A stretch of DNA of 64,000 bases from Parelaphostrongylus tenuis (GCA_019055375.1 JAHQIW010000004.1:1-64000); one strand, 5' to 3'; counted from the stretch's first letter, positions 11,591 to 25,784 are shown. Made by a program: numbers and translations. The notes: generated from the sequence alone by a model not told the origin.

Positions 11591-14500
11591 AAATTTGCTT
11601 CTGTGATTTATGTGTGAAATATTTGACGAATTTAGTTAAGAGGTCGATCTCGCACACGCATAAGTTAGGCAGTGGTAGCTTACAGGGTGTGAGGGACAAT
11701 ATGAAAATTTAAGCTTTGTCATAAATGGTTCATGTTCTTTCTAGAACTAAACGTTGAACGTTTATGGTTTGATTATATATTCACTGTTAATCGAGCTAAT
11801 AGCTCGAATTTAGTGTAAATTGATTTACTCGGCTAACGGTTCGATAGACAGATTTCTACGAACTTTGTGCAGTTGGCTTGATCAATGCAAAAGATGCTGC
11901 CAGAATCAAAGGAGAATAGCAAACAAAACTTACAGCTGATTTATAACGAGCAAGCTAAGCGATATGACATCAGGAAGTGGTTTTTCAAGAATCTATTCAT
12001 TTTTCACCAGTGCCCCTCGAAGAGAAAGCCTCTTATTTGTTCATGCATTCATCGCTGTTTCTTTTCGGTACCTCCTCTATGTAAGCCGTTAATTTTCCTT
12101 GACATACGAAACATTCTACGACCACCTTTTGGAGTATACTTTTTTTCTGTGACTTGTTTCAACAGTGGAACCCGAACAAATCATACATACTTTCAGAAAA
12201 GTTGAACTGAAAAATGAGATCAGATCCCAGGTAAATGTTGTTGAAGATCACTTTTTCTGTTCACCTGAACAATCCCTGATGTGTTCTTTTTTTGGCTCCA
12301 AACGTAAAGCTGAAACTGAGCAGAGTGATGCATTTCTTATTGAGATGAATTTCTTTGAGTAGAGGTGAATTTCCACATCTAACAATACACAGTTTTGGTG
12401 AGAAGGTCTGGAATCCCTCATTCTATCAAGTGGACAAATCGGCATGCCACAAAGGACAGGCTGGTAAGGAGCAAAGGAAGGACAAGAAAAGGAAATTAGG
12501 TGCTTCGAGTTAGTGAAGAATGCAAGTAATGGAGGCCAGATAGACTTTTTGCATTAACGATTCGAAATAGGCGAAGTCCATTACTGCGTAATTTCAGATG
12601 GTTATATTAGCGACAGGTGCAACGTTTACTGCTGCGCTTACTGACAAAGGCTCAGTGATCGCGTGAGGTTATCTAGGAGTAAATGATTTCAACATCGCGG
12701 CGGACTTGCATTCATCTCAGAGCGACAAAGCAAATTGGTGGGAAATAATTTTTGCTCCCATCATTGAAAGACTAGTAATGAGGTGGCTCTATCTTAGATT
12801 GCAGCTTTAGAGAGCCATCTCACTACGTCTGAAAAACATGGCAAAATACTGACATCCGGAAACGGAAAAATGGGGCAATTAGGCATATGATTCATTATAC
12901 CAGCCATAGTCGCTCAGCTGTGGTCTCTGAATGTCGCAAGACTTTATCACCTGACTTGCACTGATGTCTTATTTGGTGTCGATTTCTTAATAAGCAAGAA
13001 TATCTCGCCTTGCAAGGGATTGGCTGAACCAAAAGGCACCATAAAAGTGATGAGCCTGGAAAGGCGAAACAGGTTTGTCTAGTACTGCATAAGTGCTATA
13101 GCTGTAATCTCGAAAAGCTCAAGACGCCTTGGCATATAAACGCATGTATGCTTATGATTCAGGAGAGGAGCCCAATGCTGCGAGAAATATGCATGTGTAA
13201 ACAGGAAAGTTTTATTTTTCTGTATAGTTGTCGAAAAAAGTTCTCGTGAAAAGCATAACTTGTTAAATTTGACATGTAAGCTGTCGAACGATGACCAGTG
13301 GTTATGCATAGAATTTTATGTTGCGACATATCGACAAAAGTGCGTGAATCGTGGGAAAAATAATTTTATCTCAAATGCTACGACCTTAGAAAAAGACTTT
13401 TTTGCAAAGCAAGCGCATAATGCGGTAGCACGAAATTTGAACTTTCGATTGACTACTAATACTCGCATGGAAAGTTCTTGCTCAACGAAAAGATAATCAT
13501 TTTTTAGTACATGTGAGTTAATGAAAAAGAGCTCAAAAATCTTTCATAATACAACACTATTCAAATTCTATCAGAAGAAAATCTTCATTATGAATGAGAT
13601 TGAAGGTGGGCAAGTCATTTATTCTTGAAGTCACTGTCCTTTATTCCAACTTTTTTTTTTGAAATCTCGTGCTTCTAACTTGCCTATGCTCGAAGAGGCT
13701 GTCTAACCGTTTTAAGGTTATGCTACACCGGTGATATACGTGCTTTTCGACGATTTCGCTTTCTCGTCAGTATCACGTGCCATCCCAAATAGTGGAGACA
13801 GGACGACGCAGAATGGTAGGGCCTAGTGAAGTGAGACTTGACCTCGTTTTTTCTGCACATGCCACATGGCTGTGACTTACGATATAGTCATTGTCCCTTA
13901 TTATCTACTGCTTCATACAAACCTCGTAAATCGAAGTCTATGAATTAAAAGGGGCTATTCAAACCGTTTTTGGCGATATCTTTCCTTGAAGACGAGTTTT
14001 AATAAACATTCAAAATAAGGGACAGCGAATTTATTATAAATGGCACCATGTCATGAACGGTAAAAAAGAGATCTAAAAAATTTTATTTGGCCAGATCTTA
14101 TCATTGCGCGCTGCCCTCTTTCTACTCTGTAAGATGACTGGTGGGGACGCGTGGCACTGATGAGATGAACGAACAGGCCGAAACGTGCGCACATCACTAC
14201 CATTAGAAAACCCCATAAACGGTCAAAACGGCCTTTTCTGAATTTCCGTAATCTTTTTCTAATCTTTTGTAATCTTGCTATAATTGAACTAGGCGTTCCT
14301 ATTTGAACTGAACAGACTAGGCTACTCCAAAGCAGGTGCGGTATTATATTCCCCACCTCATAGGAATGATAAACTTCGTAAGCCCAGATATGGTTGAGGC
14401 ACGACCTTACGGGGATGAAGGGCACCACCATTGACACTGTGTGCTACTCTGCTGTGCTCGATGTAGTAACTTTTGGGAAAGAAAGCTTACAAAAATATTT

Positions 14501-15194
14501 CTCAGAAGATCTAGATCATTCACTACCTCGTAAACAACTCATCTGGGAATGGAACTGCTGGTCAACTCAGTAACATTTCAAGGAGGCGTTCTTTATATAC
14601 GAACTTTATTGTCAATGTTCTAAGGCTCTACTATCTTACAGTAAGCATAAGCAGTTGGACAGGTCTACTATTTTTCCATTTGTACTTCGATATAATAAAG
14701 TTCTTGCATTTCGGATGTACCTTCTTGAAATGATGCAAAGACCATAGCAGTCTCCAGAAATGATGCTAAACACCTAACAGACAGCTGGACGTCCAGTGCA
14801 CCATTTGCCACGGGATTTTCTTCCACGTACGTGACCCTTTTTTTTGGTATGAAAAACCTCATTAAGTATTCAGTTCTTTCTTTTGGAGATGCAATAGTAA
14901 CTAGTCTTACCATAGCACAGTATAGACGCTGGTTGCAATTTGAACTTTTCTTGCACAGTGTCACTTGTATTTAGTAATGTGCTTAGAACAGAAAGGTGTA
15001 GCGTTTTGTGGTGAAGGTTTGAATGAATGTTCTAAACGCCTTTTAGATAGTAATGCAAGTAAAATGTTGAAAACTCATTCAACAGAAATAGTTGAACTAA
15101 GTATCTAATTATAGAAATTCCTTTTGCGAGAGTCGGTGTATGTACTGCAATTGATATCGCGTGTGTCCCAGTAGTCAGTGGTTTTATTTATTAA
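11591..15194. other. No recognisable gene
   Basis: Long gene-poor stretch apart from the small repeat at 13080-13250. The 128-codon minus-strand frame at 14051-14437 is the longest open frame here. It has no motif I recognise and is rich in residues expected from random reading, so I do not call it a gene. Confidence 0.4.
13080..13250 (-). repeat. Dispersed repeat of the 23290 / 36440 / 57180 type
   Basis: The minus-strand reading contains HAYFSQ, as do HAYFSY at 57180 and HAYFSP at 36440. At DNA level a GCACACGCGTATTT-like core is shared. The shared block is about 150-200 bp; function unknown. Confidence 0.4.
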
Positions 15195-15405
15195 GTCTCC
15201 ATCCCTCTAGGGTCGACGGTTTGGTGCGAGACTTGTTTGGGAAGATAGCAGCACTAAGTTGGTGAGCAGCCATTGATCGTGTAAGGGTCACGTATGCACT
15301 CAAAGACGTCTAACGATTCGACGAAGACGGATGTATGGTCCATAGTTCGGGGATTAATCAAATCCAAAACCTCTTTTTCTTTGTTCTTCATGTCGAATTT
15401 TCAGC
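15195..15405 (+). repeat. SINE-A, degraded
   Basis: TCTCCATCCCTCTAGGGTCG, AGACTTGTTTGGGAAGATAG, CAGCACTAAG, GTATGCACTCAAA and a 3' GTCGAATTTTC tail follow the order of the SINE-A body with many changes. The head is missing or unrecognisable. Confidence 0.65.
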
Positions 15406-16511
15406 AATCTTTCCAGTTACTGTTTTGTTATGATTTAGATAGCCACTAACATACGAACCAGTCATGGACATGGATAGTATGATTATGATTGATGTATCAC
15501 AACCATGCGTTTGTGTGTGACGCCTTGTAAACCCACTATTGCGCATACATTTTGTGGAGCTGTTATCACTCAATATGTACTTCAGTTAATTTCCCCTATT
15601 CTGGTTTTCTGTGACCGCTTTGATGCTGAGATATGAGCAAACCTGGAGGTCAGATTTGTTTTAAATCCAGTGCTACCGTTCCCACAGCCCACAATGTCAT
15701 TCACTGTACCACCATGACTCTTGTTTTTGACTTTCTCTCATCACCGATCTAACCACTTCATATTATAATTGGGCCCTTATTAGTATCAAAATGCATTCAA
15801 AAGTTCCGGATCAGGGTTTTGTGGATTTGGGTTACGTATACGACGTTCCTTGGATGATACATGAGGGTTTGTGCAATTCTTCAGCGACGTTGGTAATAAT
15901 CGACCTTATTTTTCAGGAATTTTTGGTTATAAGGATTTTTGTTACTTCGTTATCGGAACTCGCTATAGATTGATTAGCTATCTTATCTACCTCATTATCA
16001 GATTTAGGGAACGTCCAATAGTTATAACTGTCGTCTGGCCGAATTCATAAGCTGGGCTGGTCTAAAAATGAATCTGGAATCAGCACTAACCCTTATTACT
16101 CCCGTAGACAGTGGTCTAGAACGCTCGTTCGTGTCGTTTTGTCGTGTTCAACATCTTTGGTGACAAACGATGGCATACTCTGTTAGGGCTTTCCGTGTGT
16201 TTCCTTAAAAGGATGGTTACTGATATACCGAATTTCACTACTTTCTAGATAACTGTCGCTTTAACGAAAAATTAGAACAAACTAAGATGTGCCATCGAGC
16301 TAGCCTTCGAAGGTTACTCACAATTTAATTGTGAAATCTCAGAATCTATTACCATCAGCATTATTCAGCAGATCATAGTTTTCTTCTTGAAGTTAAAATA
16401 GATCATTATTATGCATCTGTATTGATTTAGGAAAAACATTACATTGCACTACAACAAATTAGCTCCTAGCTTCTCAAAATGATAACAAACAATAATTGTG
16501 AATATCTCATC
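15406..16511. other. No recognisable gene
   Basis: AT-rich sequence with no supportable exon, RNA gene or repeat. Confidence 0.4.
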
Positions 16512-16645
16512 ATTATTATTTTAGACAGCATGTTATGCGTCTGTTATGAGCGCTTGTGCAGCCCGCTACACGTGTTTCGGCCCTGGCAGTGAAGCAAATC
16601 GGACAAGCCCTTCATGTTCAGCCAATCCTCTCGGTGTGCTCCGGT
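16512..16645 (+). mobile_element. MITE-P, single arm
   Basis: GCATGTTATGCGTCTGTTAT, GTGCAGCCCGCTACACGTG and TTTCGGCCC match one arm of the palindromic family described at 26083. No opposite arm is visible nearby on the right before the next element starts, so this is a half element or one left by recombination. Confidence 0.55.
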
Positions 16646-16767
16646 TTTCTTACCATAGTGTAAATGACGGCGAATGATTTACACAAGTGTCGTCTGGTGA
16701 AATGTATCACTAGATCGGCGGTGTTGTACACTTGATTGTTCTTGGTTTATATTTTCAGAAAATTGAA

Positions 16768-17217
16768 CCGATTGTTTCAAGTGTTTTTTTAAGATCACGC
16801 TCAAATTTAAATATATCTCAGATTCTTCGAGCCAACATGTCATGCGGTCTGTTATGGGCAATTGTACAACCCGATACACGTGTTTCGGTCTCGAACATTG
16901 GAAACGAAGGTGTAATATTTCAAAAATTCCAGCTAAAAATAATCGAGTACAACACTGCCGATCTAGTGATTCATACTAGTTGACGAAGGAAAATCGTTAG
17001 TCGTCGCCTACTCTATGTAGGGGGACTGGAGCACGCCGAGACGATTGGCTAAAGACGAAGGGTCTGCGCGACTTAAGAGGTTGCCGAGGCCGGAACACGT
17101 GTTGCGGGCTGTTCTACAAGTGCCCATGACAGACCACTTGACGTATTGGCTCAAATGATATTTATGAAAAATACTGGTATTTGAGCGTGGTCTCAAGAAA
17201 ACACTCGAAACGAACGG
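16768..17217. mobile_element. MITE-P, diverged inverted-repeat element
   Basis: Terminal parts read inward as CCGATTGTTTCAAGTGTTTT on the left and, reverse-complemented, CCGTTCGTTTCGAGTGTTTT on the right. Both continue with a CACGCTCAAAT block, GAGCCA followed by a TCATG / TCAAG block, and CACGTGTTTCGG / CACGTGTTGCGG. The arms are about 140 bp with a shorter unrelated centre. It has no coding capacity. I found no clear target duplication. Confidence 0.7.
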
Positions 17218-18044
17218 CATAGTTGTGAAATTTTTCTTCGTAATTAACTATCGACAGTGGCCTTTCTTTATTGAAGGGGCTTTATGTACTTGATATTAGA
17301 CGGTGTCATCAATTTGACTGCTATTAGCTTTTACATATGATTTTACACTTTGACGAAAACATCGAATGCCGTTAATCGCGTGTCTGTTCCGCTTATTCAT
17401 AAAGCTTCGTCGTCGTTACTGGGTATTCGAATGTTTGGGTTTCCAGAATTCAAATAAGCTATGAATAGTTGAAAGTGCTATAGTGTAACTCTTTGCTGTG
17501 CATTGATCTGCGTGCATTTTCCCCTTTTCTCTCAGATTCGTTGTGAAGCACTTTTTTTGTTACGTCTGCCATAATAGTGATGGAAGTGATAGCTAGTGTT
17601 AAACAAATGCTTGTAAGAAATTTTTATGTTTCGACGTTCGCGCAAATTAGCAAAAAAAAAAACAATGGTAGCTATTCTTTATAGTACAAACCACTACTAT
17701 TCGCAACTTATGCCATCGTTCTGCAGGATTCCGAATCTGCTGGAAGTGCCATTGCGGCTCTTTGCAACGAAAAACTTTATGCCAAGCTTCTTCAGCTTCA
17801 TTGAATGATTAAAATCGACGGCCATGTAGAAATGTTTCTTTGATAAAAAGAGGCCATAATCGGATGGAGCAACATCTGAACTATAGCCGAGGTGTTAAAG
17901 AACTTCGACGCCGCCCAACTTGTTAAACTTGATCGTGGTCTTCTTGACCGCATTTTTATCACTATCAAATGATTTAGAGCAATGTTCAAACTACTAATAA
18001 AAAACGACATAAAGATTTGCAACTGCCGGTATTGCGTCACCAAG
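17218..18044. other. No recognisable gene
   Basis: No supportable gene or repeat before the start of the duplicated segment. Confidence 0.4.
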
Positions 18045-18369
18045 TTGTCATAATCATTTCCATGGTCATGTTACGAAACGATATGCTGCTATTATATACA
18101 TATTAGTATTATGATAACATTATAATGATGTATGTATATTTGAATTGTTCGGTATTACCAGTAGTAGAGGATTTCCTCCTAGCACTTTTGTCCACTAAAA
18201 GACACGAGTGACAATCAGTCAATCGATCAAAAAGTCCAAAACTCATCTTGTAGGACCCGGTGATTCAACTCGCAACTTTAAAGGGCAAAGTCGCCACAGG
18301 GACCACACTACGAAGATCATTTGGCTATCGATCAACTTAGCCACAAACAATCCAGGGACTTTCTCCGCT

Positions 18370-18480
18370 AAACCTTCACCAGATTTAGTGCATTGCCCTT
18401 AAACCTTCATCACATTTGGTGCACTGACCGCGAACATTCACCACCATCAATGCATTTGGTGGATTCGGCAATTCGAATGT
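18370..18480 (+). repeat. Degenerate minisatellite, about 31 bp unit
   Basis: Three or so variants of an AACCTTCA.CACATTTGGTGCA type unit follow each other. The equivalent place in copy 2 (51775-51900) holds about four, so unit number differs between the duplicates. Confidence 0.65.
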
Positions 18481-20988
18481 GGGTACCACTGAACCTCGAC
18501 CAGAGCGATTTCCTTTGCCGTCCCGAACGGGTTGGAGATTCTCAAATTTTTAAGTTCTATCAAAAGATGTCCGCAATTTTGCGTGCTGTTCTTGCTTTGT
18601 ACAACACGATCGTGACTGCTACCTCGATTTTGTCACCGTTGTGGCTTTGCACCCTGTGTATAACTAGAGTACTTCGTTGTTAAAAGATGTGGACTGAAAG
18701 TCGAAAAGACGACCAAGTGTTGCACTAGTATCGAATTTTGACAAGGTTTTCATCACCCTATATTTTGCAAGAGCATTCCGTTGCTTAACATAGACGGAAA
18801 CAATGGACGCCACATTCTCAATAGCTCTTTATGATATGTTTGTGCTACTTCGATAATCCGAGACAATATTCATGAAGTACGCCACCTCGAATGAAGGTCG
18901 ACTTTCAAATTATAGCAGATTGAGAGCAATTGACTAAGTCGGGAATATTATAAAAGCAGCCATCTCACTTCTTTGGTTAAAAATTAACAGTGTGTTTCTA
19001 CTTAAAGTTTTCAGATTCAACATTGACATCAAATTCTTTAGCTGATAAGAAGAAAAAAAGTGGTTTTGTTTCGTATTGATTGAAGCTGACTAAGTTCACT
19101 ATCATGGTTAAGTGAACGCGGAAGAAAAATGTCACTTGAAAATGTTCCTTGCTCAGCAGTTTAATTGAAACAACGCGGAGCTCATTATTCAGCAATATAT
19201 GGCACCGCCAAATTCTCAGAAACGGCGGATAATTGATTAGCGTCCACGGTGCATCCAGTTTGTCTTTCATAATTGAAAAAATGTCACAGTTTACGCTCTG
19301 AATCAAAGAACTCTTACTAAAAAGTTTCTGTTGAGAAAATCTTCGTATTTTTTGATTATTGAAGTAGTTTTATTTGCATAAAGGAATCAACGCTTTCTGA
19401 GACCAATTTTGATTCCTTACCTATGAAACGTTAAGTGAAATGTTCTTCGAAATTTTAAGCCCCGGCATCCTTTTTTGAAAAGTAATCCTGAGTACTGATG
19501 GAGCTTCTTGTACTATCTAATTGCTAAACTGTTGGCGTACAATTCAGTGGTCACTAATACAATTGAGCACCACATAGCTCGCTTAACAGCTGAACCACAC
19601 TTTGAGACCAGGCCATTCATTATCTGTAGCGTGTTGTTTTGTAATAAAACAACGGTGTCTGCCTCAGAACTCTGTTTCATAAAACAGTCAAGATATACCT
19701 GGAGATTTAGGCTAGTGATCATATTCCTGAATAACTTTTTTCTTCCTGCAAGCAAATCGACTTGGTATGACAGCAGTGGCGCTCATCGTATTCGTTGGGA
19801 TCTATCCTATCCGATGAACAGAAAATCATTGAGTATAAATCACATTATCGTTGCCGGATTACTTAAAAAGTCTTAGATACGAAATGAGTTTAAGTGATTT
19901 TTTTCAATTAGAAAGCAGCATTTTGGATTTGTCATTTAACCCTTTTCGAGAAATCTGCAAAAGTGGAATAAAATACAGAAGAGATTAGAACCATTACACA
20001 AATGTAATGAGGCTTCAGTACACGAAACGTGCATTAACAAATTTTGTTATATATCGTGGAGAACTGAGAGGAACTAAAGGAGTTTTATGAACACTCACGC
20101 TGATGGGGAACTTGAGACCTTTTTAAAAGGCGATCAAGGAAGCCACCGGCTCGGAGTCTCGTTAGTCACGTTCTTGGCAACATCCACTTTATTTTTCCAT
20201 TTCAATCTTCACTGCTAATCACATGAAGTGTAGGATTATTGAACCTCACAACAACATTGATGCCTCATTGAGTTGCATCTCCAGCGACAACTTTCACTCA
20301 GTTTCCCTATTTTTCTCTCATTTTCGTTTACAATTGGAGCTATCTCATTTCCCGCCTATCTCTAAATCCCTGTAGAAATTTGTAGAAGATCTTGACTTGG
20401 CTGTCAGTTGCCTTCTCTGTCTACAAAAGAATTACATTGACGTACCAAATATGAGAGGTTAATAAAGCACTAAATATCAATAAACGCAATTTCTTCTTAC
20501 TAGAAAATTTGTTGAACGACTTTTCACATCAAATCTTGTGTTTCACTTTTATCAAACGTTGTATGCTCTTACAGTTTTCCTCCCAAAAGCGTTATTGCAA
20601 TTTCGACAATCTATGAATTGATGTTGTTCACTTTCTGGAAATGTTGGAATTTTACGTCGTAGCATCAGATATGAGAAGGCGGGAACCGAATGTAAGCCGC
20701 GCCACGCGAGTTGTAACACTCACTCTAGTTTCTGTTTAAGTGTCCTTATCATTGCAGTTTATTGTAATTAGGGATTTTGACATGGATTTAATTTCAATAG
20801 CCGATTTGTGCACTTCGGGTCAACAGCAATCACAGAACTTGCCTAGAAGGATTTCATTTTTGATTTAAACTAATTAAAAACCTCTAAAGGTCGTGAAAAA
20901 TTAACCGAAATATCAAAATTAATTTCATTCAAGTCTATAGTACTTGCTTATATCTTTATGAGTTGGAAACCAAATAAAGAACTAAACA

Positions 20989-22487
20989 ATGAGACTTCCA
21001 ACCGACCTCTTCATGATTTCGGCTCTAGCGACAATCTCGACAGTGTTGGGTTGTGGAGTTTTACCAGCAGGTCAAGGTGATAAATAAAAGGTCGTTATGA
21101 TACTATTTTTCAATATAGTATGAAAGCTCACTTCCTCTCGTCAAAATCAATGTTTTCACCAGTTTTTGCAATCTATCAGAATCCGAACCTTTTTTATGAA
21201 AAGATTTGGAATTTTAAGTAAGGAAAAGGGCTTCAAAAAATATAGTTAATCAGCATGATTTTATTTTCGAACAACCACCGCAAAACTATAGAACTTTATT
21301 GCAGCAAGCACCAGGAGATTTATGGTCGCTGGCTTAACAACTTTGCCGGTTAACATGGTTCACGGGGGGACCTACAGTTCCTGCTCGAGTCCCTGATATC
21401 GCAACTAGCAACGCAAGTGCTCAGGGATTTGTACAACGCCTTGTAATGCAAACGGTGAGCCAAACTCTCCTAGTTTGAACAGACTGATTTTTCTGTGGAA
21501 TCTGAATAGTCGTAGAAGCCCAGCTATATTATTTTTTTGGTGACGTGCCAATCTCATAATGCCGACATAACCTCCATAGATTCACAAAAGACAATTCCAA
21601 GCCAAATCTTCAGACTACTGAAAAATTATTCTTTAGGTCCTCGACGTTCTCGAGCGTCAAGGTCGCAGTGCACTCCTACCTGATGCTGTAATCTCAGCCA
21701 TTTTGGGTCAACTTACTGTTAACACTACATACGCACCAATGTTCTGCCAGGAAGTTCTTCTCGGTCTGTCAGACATGACTAAGAGTGGGTATCTATACAA
21801 GACATTTGAAAGTTCTGAGCAGAAATATAGAAAGTACTGAAAGGCAAGATTATTTGGCTGTTTTAGAAAGAATACGCATAATTACGCACAAAATTCCTAG
21901 AAATTGACGTAGAGTATATGGATACTGTCACAATGGTACCGAAATCAGACCATTTGAATCAACGACATTTTTGAACAAGTTTTCTATTTCTTTCTCTGTA
22001 ATGAGTATCCAATGTGCCAGGTGATAATTCAAAGCGTTTTGAAGTACAAAAGAATGTGAATTTCCAAAACCGCTTTTAGTTTCTTAGAGTTTTTTGTTGT
22101 AGTAGAAAAAAAAGTGTTTTTATAGGAACTTATAAATTTCTTGCAGTTGATGATAAGAAGCCACAGAACTGCATCATTATCGGAAGTACTGTGACGGAAA
22201 TTTGCACTATGATGGGTGCTGGAATGATGGGATGTAGCGGCTGGTAAGACAGCTCCTATTCCTCCAGAGCACTTGTCAATCTCAGGATCTCTTATGGTTT
22301 GAATTGCTTTCTCTTCTCGTATAACTTTCTTCTGTTGAGAGAAGTATTTGCGTAGACCACAAATATCATTATGGCGAATTGGTCAAATAGAATGTGGCAA
22401 GATGTAGTGAACAGAGCTCTGCGAATCCTGGCATTGGGTCCATATGGATCGCACTTCTTCTCGGCATCGGCCACTGTCGGAAACTGA
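20989..22487 (+). pseudogene. Secreted-protein gene, copy 1, frame-shifted
   Basis: The same five-exon layout as the intact gene at 54817: exons 20989-21076, 21305-21454, 21637-21784, 22147-22296 and 22356-22487, each with GT donor and AG acceptor. Exon 1 encodes a signal-peptide-like start (MRLPTDLFMISALATISTVL, then Gly-Cys). Exon 2 is 150 bases instead of 149: an extra base in a run of G near 21364-21375 breaks the frame. Exon 4 is 150 instead of 152, with an extra base near 22235-22240 and other small losses; read in its own frame it reaches a TAA at about 22243. Exon 5 is still open and ends in TGA. Conserved splice sites plus two frame breaks suggest a recently dead duplicate. Assembly errors, especially at the G run, are the main alternative. 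Confidence 0.85.
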
Positions 22488-23490
22488 ATTTGAATTTATT
22501 GATTGAAACAAACAAATCTTAACCAATATTTGTTGTAGCATTATAACAGCAATAAACTGGCAAATCATATGGTGCTGAATGTACTGAATTTTTAGTGCAT
22601 TTCTTGAAAAACAAATGAAAAATTTGAAAATAAAATGTTACTGAAATAACTATTCCTCGCATTATTAGCACAGGGCAGCTATCGTTGTTCTACAACAAGC
22701 TATTAAAAAAGTAAGTGGAGAATTTCTGCGATGAAAACAGTAAAGAAATCTAGATTGAAATATTGGGATGGGACCATCAAAAGCACTTCATAGCTTTGAG
22801 TGACAAAGAAGCTCTATCTTCAATCAAGAAGTTGTCAAATTTGAGAACTGGAGTTAGTTGGACAACATTGTGAAGGACTTTTTTTATGCGTCCACGTATT
22901 TAGTACTCAATTTCTGTTCAAATCAGGAAGGTATTTATGCTCACAAAAAGGAGTTTATCGTAATCGTTACTGAAAAGCTAGCAGTAACGAAAATGAAAAA
23001 ACGACTATCCGTCATAACCAACGTAAATGGGTTCTAAACTGTAACCCGGCATGGTTGTTAGAACAAGGTTTTTTTGCTGGACAAAGATTTTCTATTAAAC
23101 TTTCAGTAACTTTTCCAAAGCTCAAAGTTCGTAAAATTCAAACTGCGTCTATTTCCTGAAAAGTTGTTATTACAAACAACTGTATTTCGCACAAGTTGCA
23201 CGTTTCTCGTTTTTTGCACGTCATCGCTCCTACTTTGCAGAAGGAACTCTTCCATTGGACTGCTTGTAATTATTCAATAGCTTGAGTTTCGGCAAACTCG
23301 GAAGTGAATCTGGTTTCCACAAGGCTTTTTTCAAGCTACAACAGAAAAAAATCGGTTTGTTTTGCACACATGTATTTCTCGTAAGACAGAGCTTTTCCTT
23401 TGAATTTCAAATTATCATGCGGTAGCGTAAACTTCGATGATTTTAACAATATGCTTGCTTTCGAAAAGCCATTTTACTGCACTGTAGCAG

Positions 23491-25784
23491 ATAAAATAAG
23501 AATGAGCTTCGGAGACCCCACGCATTGCTTGTCAGCTGCATGTAAGTAGCCGTGAATAGATACGCGATCAGTGGACCGCTCTAGCCCGATTCATGTATGA
23601 AGTGCACCTTTCGTTACTAAATTTTGAGATTTTTTTCCACTTGGCAAGAAATGATACATGAAACGTGTGACACTGATAGTGCGAGACTTCTTCTACACGC
23701 TCATATGCTTTTCGTACATAGACGTTATGGCAATGGGTTGCGCCCGCCGTTGCAACTAATTTGGTTTGTTGATTGGTTGCTTGAGTTAGTTGGGACACGT
23801 GTGCGAAGAGTCTGCCAATGCACTATATGGCAACGGGGGTGCTCATCGTTGCCAGTGATTTAATTTATTGATTGATCGATGAGTGTTGCCATTATGGCTA
23901 CTGATGTTGACGGCTGGAGTGAATATCAGATTTATTCTAGAGGATATTAAGACAACTAAATATATACATAAGTTCAACAATAACACAATAAGAACATAAC
24001 AATAGTAGAGGCGCATAACTGTGCAATTACGATAACACTGTGACATGACGCGCGGACTGAAAAGGTGAACTGATACAATTAATGCTGATGAGTGAACGAA
24101 GTGAACTAATAGAATTCGGAGCTTGACTAGGCGACGGACCTCGGGATGTAGTTATGCTTGCCCCAAGCAGGACCTTTACACCGAGGGTAGTATCTAGTGG
24201 GTGATTATAAGTCGGAAAGCTTATCGGTTACTATATACATAGATGCGAACCTCTTCCAGGATGCGGGCCAAACAGAACCCAAAGGACTTGGCCCACTGCT
24301 TTATTTGGATGCTCCGCTTACACTGCTGTGAACTTCATTGGCAAATGGCACAATGAGGATATAAATATAACGAGCAGAAGTGAGCTAACCATAGAGAACC
24401 ATAACAGACGAGTGACATTAGCGACCGCTCACGGAGCCGGCGGGTTTCTAGAATGGCCCGAGCCACGACGACATTACAGTAGTTGCCGTAGAGCAACGGC
24501 TCCGTGGAACCGTTGCTACAGAGGTAGACTTCTGGGGATTTAAGTCTATTAGCGAAGCCAAGGAAGCGATAGAAGAAATTATTTTCTACAGTTACAATAG
24601 AGATAAATTCTCAAATAAATAATTAAAATTCGCACCGTAACGTGCGACGAGTGTGAAAAACAACATCAATTTTCGCTATACAGCACTGTGAAGATCCCTT
24701 TCCAAAAACCAAGTATGCTTTCAACCTCTCCGAGATTTGAGCTATTCAATAGTCAATGAAAGTTTAGAGTAGAGTTTATCCAATGAAGTATATACGCGAT
24801 AACTATAAAAGCGCGCAGCGAGTGGGAAAACAATTTTCTTTTGAGCGCTAAAGCGCAGTAAAAAGGGCCTTTCAAAAAGTTGAGTTTTCCGAGGTTTGAT
24901 TTTGTGATTGGTCACTAATGGCACCACAGGAGTGACGATGTGAAAAACTCCTCGGTTAGGCCAATCCTAAAACTTCAACGATCAACAATGGGTGCTCTAT
25001 CAAAATCCCGCTTCAGATAAAGGGACACAGAGATCTTCGTGTATAGCACGAGTGATGAGATAACTTACTGAATTGTTTACCTAGATAGCCTTCTTGAACT
25101 GGGCTGATCGTAATACATTTCCGTCCGTTTTTTTCCTGTCTCATGATAATAGTCATGACGGTGGCTTGGACTGAGCATGGTGGACGGTGTGAGTCTGATA
25201 CCGTGATCTGAAAAAACGTCGACGGCTGAGTGGACAGCTGATCAATTTTGGTTAAGAGATTCTTTCAAAGTGCACGTGGGCATCCTCGTGGACCGGTGTT
25301 TTGTCTTAAAGTTCAAGCAAACTCTTTCACTGCCTCTAAAGTTTGATTTTCGCCATGCCTTAACGTAAACATTGATAACATATGTTGCGAAGTTTTTTTT
25401 TTCCAATATAAAGCTCACACGGGTAGGTATCTTTTCCTGCAAATTTGAAATCGTTAGTCACAAAACTTGAAAAAAATATGCTAGTCACGCTTGAGTGCTC
25501 CACACAGAAAGGATAAGTTTTTCAGAATATATTTGCTTCTATCGAAATCCACCATCCAAATTCAAATTACAATTTAACAAAATCGAAAAAATTGGTGTTT
25601 TTCGGGTATAAGAATCGTCATCCTCGAGACCTATAAAAGCCAACATATAAAATATCTCATGTATAAAAACATATAAATATGTAGTTCTTTCAGCACACTT
25701 TCAAGAAAAAAAAATCTGCATATTATCATTCTTACTATTATTGTAGCAGAAAAAACGGCGTAGTCTTATTCGTACGCCTCATAA
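23491..25784. other. No recognisable gene
   Basis: About 2.3 kb with no supportable gene. A GC-richer block at 24410-24530 includes the imperfect palindrome CAACGGCTCCGTGGAACCGTTG-like stem near 24490-24515. No second copy was found in the window. Confidence 0.4.

Larger units (their letters stand above)
18045..23490 (+). repeat. Segmental duplication, copy 1
   Basis: From about 18045 (ATAATCATTTCCATGGTCAT) to about 23490 this segment runs parallel with 51405-57390 in the same orientation. Shared landmarks in order are GATATGCTGCTATTAT, the 31 bp minisatellite, TTGTACTATCTAATTGCTA, TTACGTCGTAGCATCAGA, all five exons of the secreted-protein gene, and the HAYFS-type repeat at the right end. 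Divergence is moderate and scattered. This copy lacks the MITE-P insertion and the 475 bp tandem array present in copy 2. Confidence 0.9.

Noticed and set aside
14051..14437. 128-codon minus-strand frame as a gene
   Set aside because: No recognisable domain, no signal peptide or splice structure that could be supported, and no second copy in the window.
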